A stretch of 64,000 bases of DNA from Arthrobacter rhizophilus (GCF_026241105.1 NZ_JAPFFT010000019.1:30991-94990); one strand, 5' to 3'. Shown: positions 53,704 through 63,281, numbered from the stretch's first letter. A program made the numbers and translations. The notes: generated by a model from the letters alone, not told the origin.

Positions 53704-54854
53704 CAGTGTCCTCCTGTGGTGTTCTCCGAGGCGTCCTTGCCCGGAAATGGTTCATGGTGTTCGGTGTGGGACTTCGTCCAAGCCGGTTTGTTTCCGTCCG
53801 ATGGTCCGGACCTCAAATGCAACCGGAGGTCACGACCCAGTGCATGGACCGCACCACCACCGGCGTCGTCCCAATTCCAATGCTGGGCGTCGGCCAGGGT
53901 GGTGATGCCGAGATCCGTCAGGGCCGGTGTACCGGCGCCCAACAGCGTGGGCGCAAGATAGACGATCAATTCATCCACAAGACCCGCGGCGAGGAAAGCA
54001 CTCAGGATGCGGGAGCCGCCTTCCACCATGACGTGCCGGATGCCTTCGGCGAAGAGCAGTTCCAAGGCCTCGGCCGGGTCGCGGGTTGGCAGCTGGATGA
54101 ACTTGCCGTCGGTTCCCCGGACCGCGGCGTCAGCGGGAACCTCGCGCAGCCCCATGACGGCTCGGAGCGGCTGGCTTTCCGATTCCTGGCCATCCGCTTC
54201 CCGCGCCGTCAGCCGCGGGTTGTCTACAAGGACGGTTTCCGTGCCTACCAGAATGGCGTCAATCAAGCGGCGCAATCCGTGATTGTCGGCCAACGATTCC
54301 GGACTCGAGATCCATTGGCTGGTTCCGTCCGCGGCGGCAATCCTGCTATCCAGGGTCTGTGCAATGTGAAGGGTGACGAACGGGCGCCTGGCCCCCACCG
54401 CCTGGAACCATTCGCGGTTCAGCTTCAGGGCCTCCCCTGCGCCCAGCCCGGACTGCACGTCCACTCCGGCGGCGCGCAGCGTGCCAGCACCTCCGGCAGC
54501 GGGATCGTGGGGATCGTCCACGGCGTAGACCACGCGGGTTATTCCGGCGTCAATGATGGCCCGCGCACACGGTCCGGTACGCCCGACGTGGTTGCATGGC
54601 TCCAAAGTCACCACCATGGTTGTCCCGGTGAGGTCCAAGCCCTTTGCCTGAGCCTTCGCGATCGCATCCGCCTCAGCATGTGCCGTGCCGGCGCCGCGGT
54701 GGTAGCCGGTGATGAGCTGCTCCCCGTTCGGCCCGAGCACTACGGCTCCCACCAACGGATTGGCGCCGCGGTGTCCCCGGAGGGCTACGTGCAGCGCAGT
54801 GTCCATGGCTGCGGACTCAGCGTCGGAGAATCCCTGGTTCGTTGCGTCGCTCAT
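53703..54854 (-). CDS. ribD: Bifunctional riboflavin deaminase/reductase
   Basis: A 383-residue two-domain enzyme. The N-terminal deaminase has the zinc motif AGTAHAEADAI and EPCNHVGRTGPCARAI. The C-terminal reductase has FVTLHIAQTLDSRIAAADGT, AILVGTETVLVDNPRLTAR and HVMVEGGSRILSAFLAAGLV. It carries out the second and third riboflavin steps. It overlaps the transporter gene before it by four bases. Confidence 0.95.
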   Translation of the reverse strand: MSDATNQGFSDAESAAMDTALHVALRGHRGANPLVGAVVLGPNGEQLITGYHRGAGTAHAEADAIAKAQAKGLDLTGTTMVVTLEPCNHVGRTGPCARAIIDAGITRVVYAVDDPHDPAAGGAGTLRAAGVDVQSGLGAGEALKLNREWFQAVGARRPFVTLHIAQTLDSRIAAADGTSQWISSPESLADNHGLRRLIDAILVGTETVLVDNPRLTAREADGQESESQPLRAVMGLREVPADAAVRGTDGKFIQLPTRDPAEALELLFAEGIRHVMVEGGSRILSAFLAAGLVDELIVYLAPTLLGAGTPALTDLGITTLADAQHWNWDDAGGGAVHALGRDLRLHLRSGPSDGNKPAWTKSHTEHHEPFPGKDASENTTGGH

Positions 54855-55549
54855 GGGAGGGCTCCTACCGGTTCCGGTTCGGCCGTTGGCGTGATTGCTT
54901 GGCTTTCACGTCGGTTTGCCCGCCACCACACGAAGAATCCGGCGAGCGTGAAGAAGCCATAAAAGAGGTACATGAAAGCGCTGGCGAAGTAGCCTGCGCT
55001 GAAAAGCAGCGGGACTCCCACGATGTCCACGGCAACCCAGATGAGCCAGAATTCGGTCCAGCCGCGTGCCATGCCATAGGTCGCCAGGAGTGAACCCATG
55101 AAGGTCCAAGCGTCGGCCCATACAGGCGGGTAGGAACCCATGGAATCGAAGACGGGAGTCAGGGCGGCGGTTCCCGCAAACATAGCTGCGACCATGGTGA
55201 TGCGGACTTTGGAGCTTGCCCAGCTGGGCACGATGGCCCGTCCTTTGGTGCCGCGTTGAAGGCCCTGGCGCCAGCGGTGCCAGCCATAGACGGCGACGCT
55301 GATGAACATGATCTGGCGTCCGGCCTGGCCCCAGAGTGTTGCTGGCGAGGCGGCACCGAAGACGTTGCCAAGAAAGACCGTCAGCAGAAGCAGGTTGCCT
55401 GCGATCCCGATGGGCCATGCCCAGACTTTACGGCGCATGCCGCCCAGGGCGCTGGCGAGCCCGAAAATATTGCCTAGCACTTCGCGAAGAACAAGCACAG
55501 ATCCGCCTACGGGAATCTGTGCTTCGAAGAGCCATCGCAGAAAGTCCAT
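54851..55549 (-). CDS. ribM: PnuC-family transporter, probably a riboflavin importer (RibM/PnuX type)
   Basis: A 232-residue membrane protein of the PnuC fold with about seven to eight hydrophobic segments; ATLWGQAGRQIMFISVAVYG and WHRWRQG and the later WTEFWLIWVAVDIVGVPLLF carry the aromatic-rich motifs that stack the substrate ring. PnuC itself imports nicotinamide riboside. However, this gene is the first under an FMN riboswitch and is fused by overlap to ribD, the setting of the corynebacterial and streptomycete riboflavin importers PnuX/RibM. Riboflavin uptake is therefore the better call. GGAAGG lies six bases before the ATG. Confidence 0.82.
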   Translation of the reverse strand: MDFLRWLFEAQIPVGGSVLVLREVLGNIFGLASALGGMRRKVWAWPIGIAGNLLLLTVFLGNVFGAASPATLWGQAGRQIMFISVAVYGWHRWRQGLQRGTKGRAIVPSWASSKVRITMVAAMFAGTAALTPVFDSMGSYPPVWADAWTFMGSLLATYGMARGWTEFWLIWVAVDIVGVPLLFSAGYFASAFMYLFYGFFTLAGFFVWWRANRRESQAITPTAEPEPVGALP

Positions 55550-55635
55550 GTCGTTCCTTCCCTCGAATGCCGCGATGGCTCCGGGGGTGTACGACAGCGC
55601 AATGCCGGGCGCACGAAACGCCAAGGCATGACTGT

Positions 55636-55786
55636 ACGTGCTTCTCCCATCCAGACTTTAACTGTCGGTACTGGAATTCCACCAGTTCAACCGTCCGCCG
55701 TCGTGATTCCCGTGAAGGAAACGCGATGGCTCGCGGGTCGCGGACTATAACCGCCGGTTCGGAATTACACCGACCCCGGAGCACGT
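55636..55786 (-). promoter_or_regulatory. FMN riboswitch (RFN element)
   Basis: Read on the minus strand, the element opens with ACGTGCTCCGGGGTCGGTGT and closes with CTGGATGGGAGAAGCACGT, the outer P1 stem being ACGTGC/GCACGT. The internal AACCGGCGGTTATAGTCCGC and GGTTGAACTGGTGGAATTCC segments are the near-invariant RFN core. FMN binding stops expression of the operon ribM-ribD-ribE-ribB-ribA-ribH. About 85 bases separate it from the ribM start, where control of translation or termination would act. Confidence 0.95.
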
Positions 55787-55867
55787 ATGTGTGTTGTTAT
55801 TCTGTCACAACTGGAGGCGTTGCCGATGTATTCCCGGACCTATATGCAAGCAATTGCGTCATTGTTG

Positions 55868-56530
55868 TCACATTGCCGCCAGGCCCGCGGCGCGCAGCCG
55901 TTCAATAGCGGCAGCGGGGTCTTTATGGCCGTAGACGGCGGATCCGGCGACGAACACATTCGCACCTGCCTCGGCTGCCCGGACAATGGTTTCCTCGGTG
56001 ACGCCGCCATCAACCTGAATTGCAACGCCAATTCCGGAGCCATCGATCGCGGCACGCGCCCGCCGGATCTTGGGCAGCGTAACGTCAAGGAAGGACTGCC
56101 CACCGAAACCCGGTTCCACGGTCATGATGAGGAGCATGTCCAGTTCACTGAGCATGTCCAGGTATGGCTCCACGGGGGTAGCCGGACGAAGAGCCATACC
56201 TGCCTTGGAACCGCGCGCACGGAGCTCGCGGGCGAGTTTGATGGGAGCCATCGCCGCTTCCGCATGGAAGGTCACGGACGCCACACCGGCGTCGGCGTAG
56301 GCCGGCGCCCAGCGGTCGGCGTCGGCGATCATCAGGTGGGCGTCCAGCGGGACCGGGCTCACAGCCTGGATCCGCTCCACAACCGGTAGGCCGAGCGTCA
56401 GGTTCGGGACAAAATGGTTGTCCATCACATCGACATGGACGGCGTCGGCGTTGCTGATTCTCTTCAGCTCGGCTTCCAGGTTCACGAAGTCCGCGGACAG
56501 GATGCTCGGGTTGATACAGCACTCAGTCAA
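55868..56530 (-). CDS. rpe: Ribulose-phosphate 3-epimerase
   Basis: A 220-residue TIM barrel that interconverts ribulose 5-phosphate and xylulose 5-phosphate. [17 protein letters not shown] opens it, [17 protein letters not shown] holds metal ligands, and [12 protein letters not shown] and [20 protein letters not shown] follow. The TTG at 56530 is preferred: GAGGGA lies nine bases upstream and the conserved sequence begins right after it. An ATG 20 codons earlier is less likely. Confidence 0.94.
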   Translation of the reverse strand: MTECCINPSILSADFVNLEAELKRISNADAVHVDVMDNHFVPNLTLGLPVVERIQAVSPVPLDAHLMIADADRWAPAYADAGVASVTFHAEAAMAPIKLARELRARGSKAGMALRPATPVEPYLDMLSELDMLLIMTVEPGFGGQSFLDVTLPKIRRARAAIDGSGIGVAIQVDGGVTEETIVRAAEAGANVFVAGSAVYGHKDPAAAIERLRAAGLAAM

Positions 56531-56624
56531 GGCAGTTCCCTCAGTGTTGGTGGCAATCTGTTGGTTTTGGCAGTTCTCCAGCTTAGCCACGCTGGGTCGT
56601 TTGGCCGGGGAAAGGCGTCGAAGG

Positions 56625-58175
56625 TTACGGCTTCTTCCGGATAAGCGCCAGGAACATCGCGTCTGTTTGGTGCACGTGTGGCCACAGTTGGGCGGTCAAC
56701 TCGTGACCGGCGCCCAGGTTGCCGGTCAGGCTGACAGCGTCCAAGGCCGCGCCGGCGTCGATCTGCTCCAAATCGTCCCGCTTGCGCAGGACATCGCTGA
56801 CGACGGCGGTGGTTTCGGCCGGGTGCGGGGAGCACGTCACGTACGCCACCACTCCGCCCGGTTTCACGGCGTCGATGGCAGAGTTGAGCAATTCACGCTG
56901 CAACGGACCGAGATCGGCAAGGTCCTTGGGGGTCCGGCGCCAGCGTGATTCGGGGCGGCGGCGTAGCGCGCCAAGGCCGCTGCAGGGAACGTCGACCAAG
57001 ACGCGGTCGAAAGTCTCCGGTTGTTCCTTGCCGACGTCGCGACCGTCGCCTACCCGCACAGTCCAGGCGTCCGCCGGAACCGCCGAGAGGGCTTGGCTGA
57101 CCAGCTTTGCCCGGTGTTCGGCCGGTTCGTTGGCCAAGAGAGTCGCACCTTCCTGATGGGCGAGGGCGGCCAGCAACGCGGCTTTGCCACCCGGGCCGGC
57201 GCAAAGGTCCAGCCATTTCTCGCCACCCTTGGCGACGTGCCCGAGGTCCACGCCCACGACGGCGCGGGCTACCAACTGGGACCCAACGTCCTGGACGCGA
57301 GTGGTGCCTTCGCGGATGGAAGACATCCGGCCGAGATCGCCGCCGCTGGACAGCGCCGAGTCGATCACGAGTTCGCCGGGAGTAGCCCCGCCCTCAAGTG
57401 CTTCATCCAGGCTGCCGATGCCGGGCAGGGCCACCAGGTTCACCACGGGGGCTGCGTTGTCGGCTTCGAGCAGCTCGGTGATTTCACTCGCGGGGCGGCC
57501 GTGCAGGACGAGCGATTGGCGCAGCGCCCTGACAATCCATTCCGGGTGCGCGTGGCGTATGGAGGCGATCCTGGTTTCGTCGGTCTCGTTTTCCAGCAGG
57601 TAGTCGAGCCACTCCGGCAGCGTCCTGGCGGTGACTTTTCGCAGCACTGCGTTGATGAGCGACGACGGGCCTGCTCCGATGACCGCGCGGGCCAGCCCCA
57701 CCGTCTGATCGAGTGCGGCGTGGGCCGGAACGCGCATGGCGAGCAGCTGGTGGGCACCAAGGCGCAACGCATCCAGGACTGCCGGATCGAGTTCGTCGAG
57801 CGGCCGGTCGACACATTTGGCGAGGACGGCGTCGTACATCCCCTGGCCGCGCAGCGCGCCGTAGCTCAGCTCGGTGGCGAATCCGGCGTCGCGCTTGTCC
57901 AGGTGATGGTGGCGGATCCGTGAAGGCAACACGAGGTTGGCGTATGCGTCTTCCGATGCGACCGCGCGCAGAACTTCGAAGGCCACCAAGCGTGCCGGAT
58001 CCGCGCGTCGGGTCCGCTGGGACGGTGCGTTTGCGGAGAAACCGCGCTGCGGACCCCGGTTGCGTTCACGGCCTTGGGCGTCGCGTTTGCTCTCGCCGCG
58101 GGGACCGCGGTTGCCGTGACCTCCGCCGTCCCTGTTCCCACTGTTGTTAGGGCCGCGCCGGCCGGACTCACTCAT
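56625..58175 (-). CDS. rsmB: 16S rRNA (cytosine-967-C5) methyltransferase
   Basis: A 516-residue RNA methyltransferase. About 60 N-terminal residues are Gly/Arg/Asn-rich and disordered. A NusB-like RNA-binding domain follows ([20 protein letters not shown]), then the SAM domain with [17 protein letters not shown] and the two catalytic cysteines in [20 protein letters not shown] and TCSPHPAET. The ATG at 58175 overlaps the fmt stop as ATGA, which fixes the start. Part of the def-fmt-rsmB unit. Confidence 0.93.
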   Translation of the reverse strand: MSESGRRGPNNSGNRDGGGHGNRGPRGESKRDAQGRERNRGPQRGFSANAPSQRTRRADPARLVAFEVLRAVASEDAYANLVLPSRIRHHHLDKRDAGFATELSYGALRGQGMYDAVLAKCVDRPLDELDPAVLDALRLGAHQLLAMRVPAHAALDQTVGLARAVIGAGPSSLINAVLRKVTARTLPEWLDYLLENETDETRIASIRHAHPEWIVRALRQSLVLHGRPASEITELLEADNAAPVVNLVALPGIGSLDEALEGGATPGELVIDSALSSGGDLGRMSSIREGTTRVQDVGSQLVARAVVGVDLGHVAKGGEKWLDLCAGPGGKAALLAALAHQEGATLLANEPAEHRAKLVSQALSAVPADAWTVRVGDGRDVGKEQPETFDRVLVDVPCSGLGALRRRPESRWRRTPKDLADLGPLQRELLNSAIDAVKPGGVVAYVTCSPHPAETTAVVSDVLRKRDDLEQIDAGAALDAVSLTGNLGAGHELTAQLWPHVHQTDAMFLALIRKKP

Positions 58176-59092
58176 TCGAATTCCACGCTTTCTGGTGTTG
58201 CCAAACCACGGGCCCAATCGGCCGACGGCATCATCTTCTTGCCTGCTGGCTGGATCCGCCCTAGCTGCACTGCATGGGATCCGGTCCCGACCAGGACGTT
58301 CTTACCGTCAACCCGGATCTGACCCGGCGCAAGATCGCGGGTGTCCGGGCGCATACCCACCGGCTCGAGCTTAACCCGTTGCCCGTCGAGCATGGTCCAG
58401 GCTCCGGGTTCCGGGGTGACGCCGCGGGATCTGCGGTTGATGGCGAGGGCCGGTTGCGTCCAGTCGAGCCGGCCGTCGTCGAGCGTCAGCTTGGGCGCTA
58501 GCGAGACATCGCCCTGCTGGGGCAAGGGGGCCGCTTTGCCGGATTCGACGGCGGATAGTGTCTGGGCGAGCAGCACCGCGCCACTGCGCGAGAGCCGCTC
58601 CAGCAAGTCGCCCGCGGTGTCATCGGGCCGAACGGTTTCCATCAAGGTCCCGAAAATAGGTCCGGTGTCGAGTCCTTCCTCGAGGAGAAAGGTCGCAGCC
58701 CCGGTGATGTCGTCACCGGCGATGAGTGAACGCTGCACCGGTGCGGCACCCCGCCACGCAGGGAGGAGGGAGAAGTGGAGGTTGATCCAGCCGTGGCGCG
58801 GTACTCCGAGGGCGGCCTTGGGGACAAGGCCTCCGTAGGCGACAATCGCTGCGACGTCCGGCTCATAAGAAGCGATCCGTTCCGTGGTCCCGGCGTCCAC
58901 CTTGGAGGCGTGGATGATGTCGATGCCAAGTTCGGCCGCACGTGCTGCCACGGGGGACGGCGTGAGGATGCGTTTTCGGCCCGTAGGAGCATCCGGCCTG
59001 GTCAGCACCGCCACGATCTCCAAGCCTGCCTCGGTCAACGCGTCAAGGGAAGGGATGGCTACGGCTGGGGTGCCGGCGAAAAGCACCCTCAT
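58172..59092 (-). CDS. fmt: Methionyl-tRNA formyltransferase
   Basis: A 306-residue enzyme that formylates initiator Met-tRNA. RVLFAGTPAVAIPSLDAL starts the N-terminal domain; GWINLHFSLLPAWRGAAPVQ holds the catalytic Asn-His pair and SLLPxxRG loop, with Asp in ITGAATF. The C-terminal OB domain reads RRSRGVTPEPGAWTML. It overlaps def and rsmB by four bases each. Confidence 0.95.
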   Translation of the reverse strand: MRVLFAGTPAVAIPSLDALTEAGLEIVAVLTRPDAPTGRKRILTPSPVAARAAELGIDIIHASKVDAGTTERIASYEPDVAAIVAYGGLVPKAALGVPRHGWINLHFSLLPAWRGAAPVQRSLIAGDDITGAATFLLEEGLDTGPIFGTLMETVRPDDTAGDLLERLSRSGAVLLAQTLSAVESGKAAPLPQQGDVSLAPKLTLDDGRLDWTQPALAINRRSRGVTPEPGAWTMLDGQRVKLEPVGMRPDTRDLAPGQIRVDGKNVLVGTGSHAVQLGRIQPAGKKMMPSADWARGLATPESVEFE

Positions 59093-59655
59093 TCGGCAGC
59101 CCCGAAACTGCCGAAGCTGGAGCCAACCGTGTTGGCCCGCTTGGCGGTGGTTTGTTCAGTGACGGAATGGTAATTCGCCGCGCGGATGGCCCGGAGGGCG
59201 GTTTTGCGGTCCTCGCCTTCCAAACGGTCCGTGAAAAGGATGCCGTCCAGGTGATCGGTTTCGTGCTGGAAACAGCGGGCGAGCATGCCCTCCGCCTCAA
59301 CCGCCACGGGGTTGCCGTTGATATCCACGCCCGTGGCGCGGGTGGTCCTGCGGCGGCGAACCGGGAACGCGAGTCCGGGAATGGAGAGGCAGCCCTCTAC
59401 TTCGTCGGGCTGGAAGTCATCGCTGTTCTCAAGCACGGGGTTGATGATGTGGCCTTCTACGCCGCCGATCCGGTAGGTGAAGACCCGCTGGCTGACGCCG
59501 ACCTGCGGGGCGGCGAGGCCGGCGCCGTCCACGTCTTCCATGGTTTCAGTCATGTCCGACACGAGTTTGGCGAGCTCAGGCCCGAATTCCGCGACCGGAT
59601 CAGCAACCGTGCGGAGCACGGGATCGCCGATGATACGGATACTCAAAATGGCCAT
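59089..59655 (-). CDS. def: Peptide deformylase
   Basis: A 188-residue metalloenzyme that removes the formyl group from new proteins. All three motifs are present: GAGLAAPQVGVS, VEGCLSIPG and CFQHETDHLDG, giving the Cys and two His metal ligands and catalytic Glu. The C-terminal extension of about 20 residues is ordinary for actinobacteria. First gene of the def-fmt-rsmB unit. Confidence 0.95.
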   Translation of the reverse strand: MAILSIRIIGDPVLRTVADPVAEFGPELAKLVSDMTETMEDVDGAGLAAPQVGVSQRVFTYRIGGVEGHIINPVLENSDDFQPDEVEGCLSIPGLAFPVRRRRTTRATGVDINGNPVAVEAEGMLARCFQHETDHLDGILFTDRLEGEDRKTALRAIRAANYHSVTEQTTAKRANTVGSSFGSFGAAE

Positions 59656-59706
59656 GTGCTGTCTTTCCTCACGATCGGCGAAGCTTCGGTCCCTGCATAA
59701 GGGGGC

Positions 59707-60588
59707 CTAAGCCAGTTTAGTTGAGCCTGAAGGCGCCGCGGTGGCCGGGTACGACGGCGGAGCTACCGGCAGCAGCGCCGTTCCGGCCGCGGCAACATCG
59801 GCAGACATCTCCCACACCCTCTTCAAGGCGCAGAACTTCCACCAGTGGTGCTTGAGAACGTCCGGATTGGCCCGCTGGGGACGCACCTCGGTTTCGCCGA
59901 TGGCCACGGCAAGCAGAACAGGGATCTCTCCGTATTTCCACGGCTCCCACTCCCCCGCCGCCGGGTCCACAAGGCTTTCCTCGGCCTTCATCCCGGCCAC
60001 CAATTGCATCACCACTTTGTCGTCGAGGGGTTTAACGGTTCCATCCCGGGTGGTGCCTTTGGTCTTATAGTCGATCAAGCAGATCCGGCCGTTGATTTTG
60101 GCCACGAGGTCCAGTGTCCCGGCGTAACCGACGCTTGAGTTCCACACCGTGATTTCAGGTGCAATGGGCTCCACCCGGTACAACTCCCACCATTCGTCGA
60201 AACGGGCCGCGAAGGCTTCTTCGCCGTTTGAGGCCAGCTCTTCGCGGGTTTCCTTCGCTCGGTGCGGGCGTCCGAGCGCACGAAGGGCTACTTGTTCGCA
60301 GTAGTTATGCACGCGGTCGCCCCGGCGTGCGGCGTCGTCCCGGTAAACCTCGGCCGCTTTGGCTGCTTTGTTGACGGCCTGCCGCATCTTGGCAGGACTG
60401 GAGAGATGCTGGGGAAGTTCCGGGTCTTTCGCCAGACTACTTGCGCCCATGTAGCCGAACCAGCCGTCCAGGGAGTGGGCCTGCTGGCCGATCACCGTGG
60501 TGATGGAAGGGACCGAGAAGGACTCAGACGTGGACCGGGCATACATCCGGCCGTATTCAGTGGCGTGGGCAAGCAGTGGATCTGTCAT
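59707..60588 (-). CDS. PD-(D/E)XK-family nuclease
   Basis: A 293-residue protein. The nuclease core is visible in EITVWNSSVGYAGTLDLVAK (Glu and Asp) followed by GRICLIDYKTKG (Asp-x-Lys), the layout of RecB-, Cas4- and lambda-exonuclease-like domains. An N-terminal SITTVIGQQAHSLDGWFGYM segment recalls other stand-alone members. No Cys cluster for [4Fe-4S] is seen, and no CRISPR is near. A role in DNA repair or recombination is likely but unassigned. It stops 51 bases before the def start and is divergent from the GGDEF gene. Confidence 0.8.
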   Translation of the reverse strand: MTDPLLAHATEYGRMYARSTSESFSVPSITTVIGQQAHSLDGWFGYMGASSLAKDPELPQHLSSPAKMRQAVNKAAKAAEVYRDDAARRGDRVHNYCEQVALRALGRPHRAKETREELASNGEEAFAARFDEWWELYRVEPIAPEITVWNSSVGYAGTLDLVAKINGRICLIDYKTKGTTRDGTVKPLDDKVVMQLVAGMKAEESLVDPAAGEWEPWKYGEIPVLLAVAIGETEVRPQRANPDVLKHHWWKFCALKRVWEMSADVAAAGTALLPVAPPSYPATAAPSGSTKLA

Positions 60589-60736
60589 AGGAAAACTCTT
60601 TCACACACCGCTGACAGGAAGATGCGGGGCCGTCGTGACTAAACCGCGTAATGAACAAGGCACTCCTGCATGGCGCACCGGGTCCTTTGACCCGCGATGC
60701 CATAATTGGTCACGTCCTCGGATACGGGAGCGAACA

Positions 60737-61900
60737 TTGGGCCTCGATATAACAACACTGCGAGTGGCTCTTGGCGTGGTCGCGCTTACCCTGCTCCTCC
60801 TGTTCTACGCATCATTTCGGCGCACGCGGTCGTCCTACAACGGTTGGTGGTGCATCGCCCTCCTTTTCTTTTTTTCAGGGAACTTGGCCTTCCTTCTCAA
60901 CGGGACACCTCATCAAGTCTGGGCAAATCCATCGGGAAACGTCCTCCTGGTGGGTGGAGCGTTCAGCGTGTGGACCGGCGCCCGTTCCTTGAGGAAGTTG
61001 ACGCCGCCAAGCTGGCAATTTGCCGCAGCATGCGGCGTCACCGCCCTCGCCTCTGCATTGGAAGGCCCCGGATACAACACGTGGTCCGGAGGATTGGTGT
61101 ATCTGGGATTCATGACGCTGGGCATCGCGTTGGCGTCCCGTGATCTGTGGTTGCTGGATTCCAGCTACTCCCATGTCCACAAATCGATGGCGCTGGCCGC
61201 GGCGTTCATGGCTGCCTACTACTTCTGCCGCCTGTCCGTGTACCTCGTCGAAGGTCCAACCGGCCCAAGTTTCCGCCTGTATTTTGGCCCGGCCATGGCG
61301 AGCCTGGTCACGCTGATACTCCTGGTTGCCGTGTCCTTCAGCATGACTGCCCTCAGCAACGACCAGTTGATCAACCGGCTGAGCGAACGGGCTGCCCGTG
61401 ACAACCTGACCGGGCTCCTCAACCGCGGCACCTTCCTGGAGTTGGCCACCAAGGAACTGAAGCGCCTACACGCCACAAGTTCAGTTGCTTCCCTGATCTT
61501 GGCTGACATGGACCACTTCAAATCGATCAATGATGAACACGGCCATCCTGCCGGTGACGCCGCGCTCCAAGCCTTCGCGGCTGCCTGCACGGAATCGGTG
61601 CGATCCACCGACTTGGTCGGACGATACGGTGGGGAAGAGTTCATCCTTCTCCTGCCTGGAGCGAACCAGGAACGGGCTGAAAGCATCGCTGCCGACATCA
61701 GCCGCGCCCTGGCGGAAACCAAAAGCCTCCCCGGCATACAAATTCCAACCGCGAGTTATGGCGTTACCGCTAGCTCGCTCAACGGCGTCGACCTGTCGGC
61801 GATGATTGCTGCCGCAGATGCAGCCCTTTACCAAGCCAAGTCGCTCGGACGGAACCGCGTGGTCGGGGCAGCCCCCAATGCTGGCTTTGCTGCTCGCTGA
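60737..61900 (+). CDS. Membrane-bound diguanylate cyclase (GGDEF)
   Basis: A 387-residue protein. Six or so hydrophobic segments span residues about 5-215, then a GGDEF domain follows: RDNLTGLLNRGTFLELA, LILADMDHFKSINDEHGHPA and VGRYGGEEFILLLPG. The GGEEF signature and metal-binding Asp are intact, so it should make cyclic di-GMP from GTP; no RxxD inhibitory site is obvious before the motif. The TTG at 60737 is chosen because GGGAG lies six bases upstream and the first membrane segment follows at once. Confidence 0.85.
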   Translation: MGLDITTLRVALGVVALTLLLLFYASFRRTRSSYNGWWCIALLFFFSGNLAFLLNGTPHQVWANPSGNVLLVGGAFSVWTGARSLRKLTPPSWQFAAACGVTALASALEGPGYNTWSGGLVYLGFMTLGIALASRDLWLLDSSYSHVHKSMALAAAFMAAYYFCRLSVYLVEGPTGPSFRLYFGPAMASLVTLILLVAVSFSMTALSNDQLINRLSERAARDNLTGLLNRGTFLELATKELKRLHATSSVASLILADMDHFKSINDEHGHPAGDAALQAFAAACTESVRSTDLVGRYGGEEFILLLPGANQERAESIAADISRALAETKSLPGIQIPTASYGVTASSLNGVDLSAMIAAADAALYQAKSLGRNRVVGAAPNAGFAAR

Positions 61901-62049
61901 TTTTTCGGAAGATTCCTCCAGCCTCAGCCCTGCTCGGGCCAGCGGCTATGTACGACAGCATTGAATCAGCAACCAATGTCGATCGTCGCGGTGTCATGGA
62001 AGTTGAAGTTGTTGATGGATTCGAATCGGGCAAGCGAACGGTCAAGGCC

Positions 62050-62070
62050 GAGCTAGGAGCTCAGGTTTTT
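62050..62070 (+). terminator. Probable terminator of the GGDEF gene
   Basis: GAGCT, AGG and AGCTC form a short stem followed by AGGTTTTTT. It lies 150 bases after the stop and at the end of a 41-codon open frame (61948-62073) that I do not trust as a gene. Confidence 0.5.
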
Positions 62071-62143
62071 TAGCGGCGGACTCCTCTTCCGTCACAATCC
62101 CTGCGTCCCTCAACTGCCCAAGCTGAGAAAGTTGGTCCATCAC

Positions 62144-62647
62144 TTAGGAGTTCCAGTGGTAGTGGCCGTTTTTGTCGGCCCCTTTGCCGCCACAAATATA
62201 GATCCCGCCGTTGGTTCCAACCCCCCGCAGGGCTACATCAGCATTGGGACAGAACGCGCCCGGGATTATCCCTTGGATCCTGTTCGGGGCAGGAGGTCCG
62301 GGATCCGCGGGTGCGGCTGGTGCTGGCGGTTGCGCCGGTACGACAGGCGCTGGTGCTGGCCGTTGAGCCGGTACGACGGGCACTGGTGCTGGTGCGGCAG
62401 GTGCTGGCGCAACGGGTGCCGGCGGTGCGGGAGGTGGAGCCACAACCACCGTCGTGGGAGCAGCGGGCGAGGGCGGGGGTACAGAAGCGTTCGGCTTGGC
62501 GGTAGCGCTTGACGAGGAGGTGGTCGTAACTACCGCGGTCTCGCTTGGTACGTTGCGTGCTGGTGACGCCGGCGCACCACACGCGGCCAAGGCCAGTGCG
62601 ATGAACGCGCCTACAACGGCGCGCTGGGCAGAGTGAAATGAGACCAT
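62144..62647 (-). CDS. Pro/Ala-rich lipoprotein of unknown function
   Basis: A 167-residue exported protein. A signal peptide ends in ALAACGAP, a lipobox with Cys 23 as anchor. A Ser/Thr stretch follows, then about 75 residues of almost pure Pro, Ala and Val with repeats of the kind PAPVVPAQPPAPAAP, likely an extended wall-spanning stalk. The last 35 residues form a small compact domain (FCPNADVALRG, then GGIYICGGKGADKNGHYHW) with two Cys that could pair. It presents a small domain outside the wall. No recognised family. Confidence 0.75.
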   Translation of the reverse strand: MVSFHSAQRAVVGAFIALALAACGAPASPARNVPSETAVVTTTSSSSATAKPNASVPPPSPAAPTTVVVAPPPAPPAPVAPAPAAPAPVPVVPAQRPAPAPVVPAQPPAPAAPADPGPPAPNRIQGIIPGAFCPNADVALRGVGTNGGIYICGGKGADKNGHYHWNS

Positions 62648-62800
62648 GATTCCCCCAATAGGCCAACGAATTGCGGAAAGAATATGCCCAGGGGTCGGCA
62701 AAATATAGAGCGATGTCTCAGATCCACCCACCTTCTCGGCGCAGAGGGGACCCCAACGTCGAGCGACAGGTCAACTACGTGCGGAACAACGGCCCCGAAC

Positions 62801-62971
62801 TCATCCAGCCGGCCGCTTGATCTCCCCCGTCGCTGGGGCTGCCGGAGTGCTTCCGGGGTTTCGCTTGCGATAACCTGGCGGCCGTCCCCAGCGTCCAAAT
62901 ACGAAGACAAAAGCTACCAGTGCCGCGCCCACTAGCACCGCTATGACCCAGATCCACTGTTGCCCGTCCAA
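62801..62971 (-). CDS. Small single-pass membrane protein
   Basis: A 56-residue frame starting at TTG with GGGGGAAA directly upstream. It has a short polar start (LDGQQW), one strong hydrophobic segment (IWVIAVLVGAALVAFVFVFG) and a basic cytoplasmic-side tail (RWGRPPGYRKRNPGSTP). The pattern fits an N-out/C-in small membrane protein. No family is recognised and no operon partner is evident. Confidence 0.5.
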   Translation of the reverse strand: MDGQQWIWVIAVLVGAALVAFVFVFGRWGRPPGYRKRNPGSTPAAPATGEIKRPAG

Positions 62972-63281
62972 GTTTCCCCCGATCTGAGCTCAGTCCTTGG
63001 CAAGCCGGCCTGAGGCTTTTCGGCTTGGATTCTGGGCGAAACAATAGATTGGACCGTAACCACTTTCGCGAGTGGTCGCTACTCGACTCCTGAGGCTCCA
63101 GCGATGCTGTTATTTAACGAACACGTCCGTTATTGGACGAGCTCAGGGGAGGTGGTTGGAGGGTGCTCACGGGCTACTCCTGGGTCGGTGTCCTTTTGAA
63201 CTGCCCAGCCGGAGCCTCATGCACGTATCTTGCACGCTGCAGGTCAGGAAGGCTGGAAGCGCCTCTGACCTGCGGTTTCTT
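62972..63281. other. Intergenic region with inverted repeat
   Basis: No gene is supported here. GCAGGTCAG at 63239-63247 pairs with CTGACCTGC at 63265-63273, followed on the plus strand by GGTTTCTTT; it adjoins the tRNA-Val 3' end and may stop transcription from either side. CCACT-TTCGCG-AGTGG near 63059-63074 is a second small palindrome. Confidence 0.45.

Noticed and set aside
52412..53905. A 497-codon plus-strand frame opposite ribB, ribE and ribD.
   Set aside because: The coding strand carries three complete riboflavin enzymes with all motifs; the opposite frame shows none.
59707..60588. The PD-(D/E)XK nuclease as Cas4.
   Set aside because: No cysteine cluster for an iron-sulfur centre and no CRISPR repeats or cas genes in the window.
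61948..62073. A 41-codon open frame after the GGDEF gene.
   Set aside because: No ribosome site or family; its last bases form the terminator stem.
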